Shown piece after piece: positions 8,180-14,488 of a stretch of DNA of 17,290 nt; within the stretch, counting starts at the first letter, position 1; each line of letters starts with the position of its first letter. The notes under the pieces were generated by a model that saw nothing but the letters and a program-made list of their open reading frames with translations, did no database searches and was not told where the DNA came from. The position numbers and the translations under genes were made by a program. Source of the DNA: JBLHKE01 sp047619485 (GTDB lineage: Bacteria; Verrucomicrobiota; Verrucomicrobiia; Verrucomicrobiales; DEV007); contig JBLHKE010000064.1 in the NCBI GenBank assembly GCA_047619485.1, positions 1 to 17,290 of the forward strand, in the 5' to 3' direction.

Positions 8180-8556
8180 GCGCGGAATATACGCGATGCT
8201 TAAAGGATTGCGCCGGGTAATTGTTAAAATTATAAGATGATGAATATCCAAACCGCTGAACGGGGCGTCAACCGAAGCGATGTTTACACCGGGACTGCTG
8301 AAAAACCCGGTCGCCGTAGGCGATGGCGTGACTTCGATTTGCAATCGAAGCCACGGGCTTCGCAACAGTCTAGCCAGAGTTTGGAAGATCGTTCCTCGGC
8401 GTCGCGAAGTCTGGAGATGTGCTTCCAAGTTCTGGCGAAATCAGTTACCTGATTTACCCGACCTGTAGGCAATTTTTGATGGGGGATCTCTGTTTGCAAT
8501 TCCACTCCATGCCGGGAGGCTGTTAAAGGGTCTCTAACTTTAACCACCCGATATTG
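8180..8556. other. Divergent intergenic region with structured DNA
   Basis: This region separates sdaA (-) from the selenoprotein gene (+) and should hold both promoters. Besides the repeat at 8311-8350 it contains the overlapping hairpin at 8346-8362 and a 7-bp inverted repeat TTGGAAG (8381-8387) / CTTCCAA (8422-8428). TTGCAA at 8494-8499 could be a -35 box, but no well-spaced -10 box follows, so I do not call a promoter. Short frames here have no recognisable motifs. Confidence 0.5.
8311..8350. repeat. REP-like palindromic repeat, copy 1
   Basis: A 40-base intergenic element almost identical to bases 11472-11512. It has a small palindrome (CGCC-GTA-GGCG), a linker GATGGCGT and a perfect 8-bp hairpin (CTTCGATT, loop TGC, AATCGAAG, 8332-8350). 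The other copy has the same stems but different loops, indicating selection on structure rather than sequence. The right arm also overlaps an alternative hairpin (CGAAGCC-ACG-GGCTTCG, 8346-8362). The element lies between the divergent sdaA and selenoprotein genes and is probably a REP/BIME-type element. Confidence 0.7.
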
Positions 8557-9207
8557 ATGAAGAAGAAGCTATTAGTTGCGATGATGACGGCCGGCCTGAT
8601 GGCGGTTTCGAACGCCCAGGATGAATCGGAAAAGGCAGGTGAAGATACGGCGGCGAAGGCTGCCGAAGCGATGGTGAAGGCGAAAGATTTGGGGGCGATC
8701 CTGAAAGGTCAGCTGGTCAAAATCGACGGGGACGAGGCCAAGCCGGTGGAGCTTGAGAAGGGGATGGAATACTATCTGGTGTATCACTCGGCCTCGTGGT
8801 GAGGTGCTTGTAAAGTCGTGTCTTCGCAGTTGGCGAAGATCCAAGAGAAAAATCTCAAGTTGGACGAAGCAGATCGCAAGTTCAGCATGCTGCTGGTCGG
8901 ACATGACGATTCTGAAGAGGGCGTCGTCCAGTATCTGAAAGACTCGAAGCTGGGCTGTGCAGCCGTGAAGACACCGATCGGAAAACTGAAATACGGGGAG
9001 CCGTTGACGACACTTTTAACCACCGGTTATGCCAGAAGCATTCCTGCGGTTCTACTTTTGGACAAAGATGGAAAACTTGTCAGTCGTGATCAGCGTGAGA
9101 TCGTTCTGAAACTGAACAAGCTCGCACGCGGGAAGAGCCAGCGAGTAAAAGATCGCGAGGCGCGTGCGGCAGCGAAGGCGGCTGCCGCTGAAAAGCCTGG
9201 CGAGTAA
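8557..9207 (+). CDS. Exported thioredoxin-like selenoprotein (in-frame TGA = Sec82)
   Basis: Read through one TGA (8800-8802), this gene encodes 216 residues. Residues 1-21 form a signal peptide (MKKK, hydrophobic core, cleavage near SNA-QDE), so the product is exported. Residues 70-80 (YYLVYHSASW) are the thioredoxin beta-strand leading to the active site. The motif then reads Trp81-[TGA]82-Gly-Ala-Cys85-Lys86, where thioredoxins have WCGPCK. Downstream come a helix, the strand KFSMLLVGHD, and the cis-proline segment SIPAVLLLDKDGK (Pro163) facing the active site. A Lys/Ala-rich tail ends the protein. The TGA therefore replaces the nucleophilic cysteine, and a SECIS-like hairpin follows at 8820-8840. 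TGA is an ordinary stop elsewhere in this window (3831, 14384). ATG 8557 is preferred over the adjacent TTG 8554. The likely role is redox catalysis in the periplasm. The alternative is a TGC/TGT-to-TGA nonsense mutation, and selA/selB/selC/selD are not in the window. Confidence 0.85.
8800..8802 (+). other. Recoded TGA codon, probable selenocysteine
   Basis: The TGA sits at the first Cys position of the thioredoxin CxxC motif, flanked by TGG (Trp) and GGT GCT TGT AAA (Gly-Ala-Cys-Lys). It is the only stop in an otherwise open frame of 217 codons. A random nonsense mutation would have to hit the one codon where selenocysteine is chemically expected, and as TGA rather than TAA or TAG. Confidence 0.82.
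8820..8840 (+). promoter_or_regulatory. SECIS-like hairpin downstream of the TGA
   Basis: Bases 8821-8827 (TCTTCGC) pair perfectly with 8833-8839 (GCGAAGA) around the 5-base loop AGTTG. A G-T pair (8820/8840) extends the stem to 8 bp. The loop begins 25 bases after the TGA, with G at its second position. Bacterial SECIS elements lie within the coding region just after the UGA, with a small apical loop about 16-37 bases away and a G among the first two loop bases, so this fits. E. coli fdhF has a comparable AGGUCU loop 17 bases after its UGA. SelB binding is inferred, not shown. Confidence 0.68.
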
Positions 9208-9248
9208 ATCCCGCGCCCTGATCGAGCGCCATTCGAACCGATCCAACG

Positions 9249-10658
9249 CTAGCCGCGCTTGCGATCCTTGCGCTTCTCGCGTTCACGGATGGCGAAGTTG
9301 ACTGGGAGCCCGACGTAGGGGCACGCGGCGCGGATCTTTCCCTCTAGGTAGCGAGCGTAGCTGTTCTCGAGCAAAGCCCCTCGGTTGACGAAGAGGATGA
9401 ACTCTGCCACCGGGATAGGCAGGTCTTCGTCCTCGCGGATTTTTGCCATGGTCGCGTAGAGAAGCTTGAGGCGTTTGCCCTTGCGCGCTGGTGGCGGGTT
9501 CCGTTGCAGGGCTTGCTGGAGAAGGGTGTTGAGGCGCCCGGTCGTCAGGCCTTGGGCGGAGGCTTTGCGAACCTCGTCGATGGTCATGAAGATGCGTTTC
9601 ACGAACTGACCCTTGAGCGCAGAAGCCGCGAGCATCGGGGCGTAGTCGAGGATTTGCAGATCCTCGAGCATCTCCTCGCGCAACATCTCCAGACGATCCG
9701 TCTTCGCTGCCCCAGGGTGGAAGAGATCGTATTTGTTGAGCACCACCACGCACGGTTTCTTCTCCTTGCGGATGAGGCGTGCGATCTTGCGATCCTGGCT
9801 GGTGACGCCGACCGAACAGTCGATCACTAGCGCGCACAGGTCGGCGCGGCGGATACTGCGCTCGCTGCGCATCGCGCTGAAGACTTCGACGCTGGTGTCG
9901 CGTTTGTTGCGCTGGCGAATACCGGCGGTGTCGATGAATAGGTAGTCGAGGCCGCCGTTGGAGAAGGGCACATCAACCGCGTCGCGGGTGGTGCCGGCGA
10001 CATCGCTGACGATGGTGCGCTCGTCACCAAGCAAGGCGTTGATGAGGGAAGACTTGCCGACGTTCGGGCGACCGAGCATGGCGAGCTGGATCGGGCGGCG
10101 CGGTTTTTCCGGGCGTTGCTCGCTGGGCTCAGGGAGGTGCCTCTCGGCGGCGCGGACGATGTCATTGATGCCGCGCCCGTGGACGGCACTGACGCCGATG
10201 GTGTCGGCGAAGCCTAGTTGGGTGAACTCGTCGGCGAGGTTCTCGTGGACTTCGGTGTCGATCTTGTTCGCGACGACCACGATGGGGACGCGGGTCTTGC
10301 GCAACTGCTTGGCGAGGTCGATGTCGTCGCCTGTCAGTCCTTCGACCGCATCGACCACAAACAGGATGAGGTCGGCAGCTGCCATCGCGATATCCGCCTC
10401 GATGCGGATGGCCGCGCTGAAGTCGTCGTCGGTGGTGGTGCCGATGCCGCCAGTGTCGATGATGGAGAATGGAGCCTCGCCGAGTGTGCACTCGGACTGG
10501 ATGCGGTCGCGGGTGACGCCGGGCTCGTCGTGGACGATAGCGATGCGTCTGCCAGCGAGCCGGTTGAAAAGCGCGGACTTGCCGACATTGGGGCGCCCGA
10601 CGATGGCGACGGTACGTTCCTTATGATTGTTTGGTGTGGTGTCGGTATCCGAGCTCAT
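9249..10658 (-). CDS. der: Ribosome biogenesis GTPase Der (EngA)
   Basis: Der carries two tandem G domains and a C-terminal KH-like domain and acts in 50S subunit assembly. Both G domains are complete. The first has GRPNVGKSALFNRL, DTGGIG and NKID. The second has GRPNVGKSSLINALLG, the switch region VAGTTRD, DTAGIRQ and NKYD. The C-terminal part (RNPPPARKGKRLKLLYAT) matches the KH-like domain, and the basic tail (REREKRKDRKRG) is usual for the family. Starting at ATG 10658 (MSSDTDTT) gives 469 residues, in the normal range. An upstream in-frame ATG at 10778 would add 40 unrelated residues lying entirely within the pgsA-like gene, so I reject it. The gene overlaps the end of the pgsA-like gene by 38 bases; a GGAGG lies about 15 bases before the ATG, rather far for a ribosome site. 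Confidence 0.96.
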   Translation of the reverse strand: MSSDTDTTPNNHKERTVAIVGRPNVGKSALFNRLAGRRIAIVHDEPGVTRDRIQSECTLGEAPFSIIDTGGIGTTTDDDFSAAIRIEADIAMAAADLILFVVDAVEGLTGDDIDLAKQLRKTRVPIVVVANKIDTEVHENLADEFTQLGFADTIGVSAVHGRGINDIVRAAERHLPEPSEQRPEKPRRPIQLAMLGRPNVGKSSLINALLGDERTIVSDVAGTTRDAVDVPFSNGGLDYLFIDTAGIRQRNKRDTSVEVFSAMRSERSIRRADLCALVIDCSVGVTSQDRKIARLIRKEKKPCVVVLNKYDLFHPGAAKTDRLEMLREEMLEDLQILDYAPMLAASALKGQFVKRIFMTIDEVRKASAQGLTTGRLNTLLQQALQRNPPPARKGKRLKLLYATMAKIREDEDLPIPVAEFILFVNRGALLENSYARYLEGKIRAACPYVGLPVNFAIREREKRKDRKRG

Positions 10659-11214
10659 TAGATTGGCGGAATCCCTCCAGGAAGTGGAGGAAAGAGGAAC
10701 TAATAAGGAAGATGCAGCTGAACGCCACCGGAAAGATGACCGGCGGGAGGAACGGGATGTCGAACATGATCCAGCCAATGCAGACGAACATCATGGTGGT
10801 GTAGATTTTTCCAGGCCAGCAGGGGGAAAGATCCGCTTTGCCGAGAACGACGAGCATGGTTGACCAGCAGAGCAGCATGGCGAGGTCGCGGACAATATTA
10901 AGCCACATGAACCAAAGTGGGAACTGCTGGCCCCAATCGATCACGCTGAGGGTGACAAGGGCGCCGGTAATGAGGAATTTATCGGCGATCGGATCGAGCG
11001 CAGCCCCCAGCCGGCTGATCTTGCCGGTTTTGCGGGCGAGGTAGCCGTCGAAGAAGTCACTCACCGCAGCCAAGCCGAAAAGAATCACCGCAGACCAGCG
11101 GAAAATCGGCTCGGGGGAGCCCGCGGCGAGGCTGTCGCTGTAACGGACGGCGAGGTAGATGAAAACCGGGATCGAGAGGAGTCGCCCGATGGTGATGAGA
11201 TTCGCTAGGGTCAC
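10621..11214 (-). CDS. pgsA: CDP-alcohol phosphatidyltransferase (PgsA-like)
   Basis: An inner-membrane enzyme, most likely CDP-diacylglycerol-glycerol-3-phosphate 3-phosphatidyltransferase, the committed step of phosphatidylglycerol synthesis. The family motif is complete: Asp53-x2-Asp56-Gly57-x2-Ala60-Arg61-x8-Gly70-x3-Asp74-x3-Asp78, with the aspartates binding metal and substrate. Several hydrophobic segments surround it, as expected. The start is uncertain. The frame is open to an ATG at 11409 (262 residues), but its first 65 residues are Arg/Ser/Pro-rich and unlike the family, whereas GTG 11214 (VTLANLITIGRLL) gives 197 residues with a normal PgsA N-terminus. It is co-transcribed with der, whose start lies inside this gene. 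A sister activity such as phosphatidylserine or cardiolipin synthesis is possible, so the symbol is likely rather than proven. Confidence 0.87.
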   Translation of the reverse strand: MTLANLITIGRLLSIPVFIYLAVRYSDSLAAGSPEPIFRWSAVILFGLAAVSDFFDGYLARKTGKISRLGAALDPIADKFLITGALVTLSVIDWGQQFPLWFMWLNIVRDLAMLLCWSTMLVVLGKADLSPCWPGKIYTTMMFVCIGWIMFDIPFLPPVIFPVAFSCIFLISSSFLHFLEGFRQSNELGYRHHTKQS

Positions 11215-11594
11215 TGGTAAGAGTGCACCCTGTGCGGGGATTCGAGGGAGCGCGACTGGATTTTTTGAGCCTCCGGTGGACGGCGAGTCAGTTTCCCGGT
11301 GTCTGCGTCCGAGGCGCGCGATCGCCTTGCTCGGTGGCCAGCGGGCGTTCAATACGAGGCTTTCAACGTTGGTGGCCAACGCGATACGTAACAAGGGATC
11401 TGATATCAATCTCGCTCGGCGCGAGTTTGCACAGGTCTGAGCTGAAGGCGGGAGGCTGACGGAGAACCGACTCGCCGCAGGCGATGGCGTAACTTCGATT
11501 TCAAAATCGAAGCGCAGTGCCTAAGCACGAAGCCCGAGCACGTTGGGCGTCGATTTTCGCTAGGACGCACCTGATCGATCCGGATTGAGCTTCG
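11215..11594. other. Divergent intergenic region, pgsA-like to ksgA fusion
   Basis: About 380 bp between the divergent pgsA-like and KsgA-Nudix genes, assuming the GTG start at 11214. It contains REP-like repeat copy 2 (11472-11512) and should hold promoters for both genes, though no box pair was clear. Frames here have no recognisable motifs. If pgsA starts at 11409, the gene-free part shrinks to 185 bp. Confidence 0.5.
11472..11512. repeat. REP-like palindromic repeat, copy 2
   Basis: This copy matches bases 8311-8350 in the same orientation: CGCC-GCA-GGCG, then GATGGCGT, then a perfect 9-bp hairpin (CTTCGATTT, loop CA, AAATCGAAG, 11493-11512). It differs from copy 1 in the two loops and one linker base, while the stems are kept. 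Both copies lie between divergent genes. A GAAGCCCG segment after it is the reverse complement of the CGGGCTTC following copy 1, hinting at a longer two-part element. Confidence 0.7.
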
Positions 11595-12980
11595 ATGAGG
11601 TTAGGCTTGGAGGTTGCAAATAGCTCTCATTTGCACGAACTCTGGCTCGTTATCTCTGATCTCGAAAAAAATCTCCGCAAGTTGTCGATCACGCCTAGCA
11701 AAGCGCTTGGGCAGAACTTTTTGACGGACTCGAATATCTCTGCGTGGATCGTGGATCAGCTACGGCCTTCGGTGAAGGACACGGTGATCGAGGTCGGACC
11801 CGGCTTGGGGGCACTAACTGAGCATCTGGTTGGTAGGGTGAAGAAGCTCTACCTGGTGGAGGTCGATGGGCGGTTGGCGGACTATTTGCGGAAAAAGTAT
11901 GTGGATCGGGACGATGTCGAGGTGATCAAGGCGGACGCGGTGCAGTTGGATCTGCGGCGGTTTTTTGTTGATGGTCCGGTGAAGTTAATCGGGAATCTTC
12001 CCTATTCGTGCGGCGGTGAGATCATTCGAAATTTTTTGTCGCACCTGCACCCGACACCGATCTGTGAGGCGGTGTTGATGTTGCAGAAGGAGGTCGGGAA
12101 TCGGATTTCGACCGGGCCTGGTTCAAAAGCTTACGGGAAGAATTCGGTGCGGGTGCAGGCGGGGTGGAAACCGCGGGTGGTGCGCGAGTTGTCGCCGGAG
12201 TACTTTCATCCAGCGCCAACAATCGATTCGGCGATTGTGCATTTTGAGAAGCGTGGATCCGGTGAGTTGCCGCCGTTTGATGCGCGCGTGTTCGACCGTG
12301 TTGTCAGGCAGGGGTTTTCGCAGCGGCGCAAACAGATGAAGAAATTGCTGGAGGTCGGGGAGCTGAGTTGGGGAGCGGTGTGTGACGCGCTTGGTTGGGA
12401 TTTATCCGTAAGGGCGGAGCAGGTTTCGGTCGCCGATTGGGTGGCGCTGGCGCGGATGCTGGATCCGCATCCGCTGAAGGACAACCCGCAGCGGGGGGAT
12501 GAGTTGTTTGATGTGGTGGATGAGAACAATGTGGTGGTGCGCCAAGAGAAGCGGGCGGTGGTGCATGCAGATGGATTGCGGCATCGGGCGATGCACCTGT
12601 TTGCTTTCAACAAGCGTGGAGATCTGTTTTTGCAGAAACGTTCGGTGTTGAAGGATTCTTGTCCGGGGCTGTGGGATTCGAGTGCGGCCGGGCACTTGGA
12701 CGTTGGGGAGAGCTATGTTGATTGTGCCGTGCGGGAGTTGGACGAGGAACTCGGGGTGACGGCTGAGTTGGAGAAGGTGGCCGAGGTTTCAGCGATGGAG
12801 AAGACCGGGTGGGAATTTGTCGAGTTGTTCAAGTGCGAACATGGCGGGCCGTTCACATTTCCCTGTAGCGAGGTTGAGGGTGGGTTGTTTTTTTCCCAGG
12901 AGTTGATTTCGCAATGGGTCGAGGCGCGGCCGGAGGATTTTGCACCTGGGTTTTTAGAGTGTTGGGGGCGGATTTTTTAA
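11595..12980 (+). CDS. ksgA: KsgA/RsmA 16S rRNA dimethyltransferase fused to Nudix hydrolase
   Basis: A 461-residue two-domain protein. Residues about 24-290 are KsgA, which dimethylates two adjacent adenines in helix 45 of 16S rRNA using S-adenosylmethionine. They show the N-terminal KALGQNFLTD, SAM-binding EVGPGLGALTEHL (66-78), catalytic NLPYS (134-138) and FHPAPTIDSAIV (204-215). Residues about 302-461 are a Nudix hydrolase with a complete Nudix box at 366-388 (Gly366, Glu372, Arg380, Glu381, Glu384, Glu385, Gly387). The lead-in DVVDENNVVVRQEKR and LRHRAMHLFAFN resembles the YfcD/isopentenyl-diphosphate-isomerase-like branch. The reading frame joins the domains with no stop or shift, so the fusion is real unless the assembly is wrong. 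The first 23 residues exceed the usual KsgA N-terminus, so a downstream non-ATG start is possible. The Nudix substrate is unknown. Confidence 0.92.
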   Translation: MRLGLEVANSSHLHELWLVISDLEKNLRKLSITPSKALGQNFLTDSNISAWIVDQLRPSVKDTVIEVGPGLGALTEHLVGRVKKLYLVEVDGRLADYLRKKYVDRDDVEVIKADAVQLDLRRFFVDGPVKLIGNLPYSCGGEIIRNFLSHLHPTPICEAVLMLQKEVGNRISTGPGSKAYGKNSVRVQAGWKPRVVRELSPEYFHPAPTIDSAIVHFEKRGSGELPPFDARVFDRVVRQGFSQRRKQMKKLLEVGELSWGAVCDALGWDLSVRAEQVSVADWVALARMLDPHPLKDNPQRGDELFDVVDENNVVVRQEKRAVVHADGLRHRAMHLFAFNKRGDLFLQKRSVLKDSCPGLWDSSAAGHLDVGESYVDCAVRELDEELGVTAELEKVAEVSAMEKTGWEFVELFKCEHGGPFTFPCSEVEGGLFFSQELISQWVEARPEDFAPGFLECWGRIF

Positions 12981-13005
12981 CCGCTAATAGCGCTAATCTT
13001 GAACG

Positions 13006-13941
13006 ATGAAAAAAGCTTCTGACATAGTCCTGAGACGTCTGCTCCCAGATGAATGGGATGAAGTGGCGACAATGATCTTCGATTCCACCAACGCTTGGTA
13101 TCAGAAGAATTTTTCGAAGAACGTTTTCGGTGGGGAGCCTTCGGCGGCGCGGGTGTTTCCTGAGGTATACGAGGCGCTGGATCCGGGGTGTTGCATCGTT
13201 GCCGAGTGCGGTGGTCGGATCGCTGGCTCGTGTTTTGTGCATCCTAGGGAGACGCATGTGTCCCTAGGCATCATGAACGTGCATCCCGAATTCTACGGGC
13301 AGGGGATCGCCGGGAAGATCTTGCGCGAGATCATCTCGATGGCTGAGGCCGAGGATAAGCCGGTAAGGCTGGTGTCTTCGGCGATGAATCTGGATTCGTT
13401 TTCGCTCTACACGAAACATGGCTTCGTGCCGCGGGCGGCGTTTCAAGACATGTATCTGCCGATCCCCGAGACGGGGATGGACGGGGAGATGCCGGCGGGG
13501 CTTGGTCGTGTGCGCGAGGCGACCTTGCACGATGTCGGGGCGATGGCTGATCTTGAGATGGAGCTGGCTTACATTCGCAGGGAGAAGGATTACCAGCACT
13601 TCTTGGAGAACGAGGCCGGGATCTGGCACGTGTCGGTGATCGAGGGCGAAGCTGGCGGGATTGATGGTTTCCTGTGTTCGGTGAACCATCCCGGTAGCAA
13701 CCTGCTCGGGCCAGGTGTGATGCGGACGGAGGACGACGCCGCGGCGCTGCTGTTCGCGGAACTGGATGCTCATCGCGGACGTACGCCGGTGTTCTTGCTG
13801 CCGGTGGATGCGGCGGAATTGGTGAAGACCGCTTACTCGTGGGGAGCGCGAAATTGTGAAACGCACTTTTGCCAAGTGTTAGGGAAATTTGACGGTTTCG
13901 ATGGAATCGTGATGCCAACCTTCATGCCTGAGACCGGATAG
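13006..13941 (+). CDS. GNAT acetyltransferase, probable tandem-GNAT protein
   Basis: A 311-residue protein. The N-terminal half is a GNAT domain: the acetyl-CoA-binding segment reads MNVHPEFYGQGIAGKILREII (around residues 87-107, with the Q-x-x-G-x-G/A type loop YGQGIAG), followed by SLYTKHGFVPRAAF, the usual C-terminal strand and helix. The second half (from about residue 160, REATLHDVGAMADLE) starts like another GNAT domain but lacks a clear acetyl-CoA loop, so it may be a degenerate non-catalytic copy. The ATG lies 25 bases after the KsgA-Nudix stop on the same strand, and a second GNAT gene follows after 4 bases, so the three are probably co-transcribed. The substrate cannot be predicted. 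Confidence 0.85.
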   Translation: MKKASDIVLRRLLPDEWDEVATMIFDSTNAWYQKNFSKNVFGGEPSAARVFPEVYEALDPGCCIVAECGGRIAGSCFVHPRETHVSLGIMNVHPEFYGQGIAGKILREIISMAEAEDKPVRLVSSAMNLDSFSLYTKHGFVPRAAFQDMYLPIPETGMDGEMPAGLGRVREATLHDVGAMADLEMELAYIRREKDYQHFLENEAGIWHVSVIEGEAGGIDGFLCSVNHPGSNLLGPGVMRTEDDAAALLFAELDAHRGRTPVFLLPVDAAELVKTAYSWGARNCETHFCQVLGKFDGFDGIVMPTFMPETG

Positions 13942-13945
13942 AGCG

Positions 13946-14386
13946 ATGGCGAAGATCAAAGTTGAGACAATCGCGCACAATTCGGATGCGTATTGGGAGG
14001 CGCTGCTACTGCGCGACCGGTTGCTGCGTGCGCCCTTGGGGCTCGACTACTCTGAGGAGGACACCGCGGCGGAGGCGAGTGACGTGCACATCGTCGCGGT
14101 TGAGAGAGGCGAGGTGGTGGGAACGCTCTTGTTACGTGCGGTCGATCCAGGGATCGTGCAGATGCGACAGGTGGCGGTCTCTGCAAAGAAGCAGGGACGC
14201 GGGATCGGAAAAGACCTGGTGAAATTTGCTGAGTCGCTGGTGTGGGCGGAGTGCGGGGATGAGATTAGGTTGCATTCGCGGGAGGTGGTAGCGGGTTTCT
14301 ACGAGGCACTCGGATACGAGCGCGTGGGGGAGATTTTCACCGAGGTTGGAATTCCGCATGTGAAGATGCGGAAGCGGTTGGCGTGA
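13946..14386 (+). CDS. GNAT family N-acetyltransferase
   Basis: A 146-residue single-domain GNAT protein. It has the typical strand VHIVAVERGEVVGTLLLR, then MRQVAVSAKKQGRGIGKDLV with the acetyl-CoA pyrophosphate loop (QGRGIG), and ends FYEALGYERVGEIF..VGIPHVKMRK, a common GNAT C-terminus. The general form recalls ElaA-like and related small acetyltransferases; the substrate is unknown. It starts 4 bases after the stop of the larger GNAT gene, so the two are probably translated from one mRNA and may act on related substrates. The stop is TGA, showing that UGA is a normal stop in this genome. Confidence 0.87.
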   Translation: MAKIKVETIAHNSDAYWEALLLRDRLLRAPLGLDYSEEDTAAEASDVHIVAVERGEVVGTLLLRAVDPGIVQMRQVAVSAKKQGRGIGKDLVKFAESLVWAECGDEIRLHSREVVAGFYEALGYERVGEIFTEVGIPHVKMRKRLA

Positions 14387-14388
14387 CG

Positions 14389-14452
14389 CAAGGAGCGTGG
14401 TGCGCCTCGCCCCTGCATTGCCTTGCACGGGACTGGACGCCCATGCTCCTTG
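14389..14452. terminator. Long inverted repeat between convergent genes
   Basis: CAAGGAGCGTGG (14389-14400) pairs with CCATGCTCCTTG (14441-14452), a 12-bp stem with a single G-T pair around a 40-base loop that itself contains the small palindrome TGCATTGCCTTGCA. It sits immediately after the small GNAT stop and before the 3' end of the convergent SDR gene, so a bidirectional 3'-end structure is the simplest reading. No T-run is present, so intrinsic termination is uncertain. Confidence 0.5.
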
Positions 14453-14488
14453 GGAAGAGCGTTTCTCGGAAAAAATGTGGGAAGGTTT

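Noticed and set aside
8180..8428. An 83-residue N-terminal extension of SdaA from ATG 8428
   Set aside because: It has no family counterpart and runs through the palindromic repeat; GTG 8179 gives the usual length and the conserved N-terminus.
8800..8802. TGA read as tryptophan (altered code), or a simple pseudogene
   Set aside because: Other genes in the window end in TGA and use TGG for Trp, so the code is standard. The pseudogene reading stays possible, but it would require a nonsense mutation at exactly the selenocysteine-compatible position, with no other damage and a SECIS-like hairpin at the right distance.
8818..9207. A separate downstream gene starting at GTG 8818
   Set aside because: It is in the same frame as the upstream ORF, would start inside the thioredoxin active-site helix, lacks the first half of the fold and has no ribosome site. 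One gene with a recoded TGA explains both pieces.
11215..11409. A 65-residue N-terminal extension of the PgsA-like protein
   Set aside because: Its composition is unlike the family and the membrane protein begins naturally at GTG 11214. I keep it as an alternative since no Shine-Dalgarno decides the matter.
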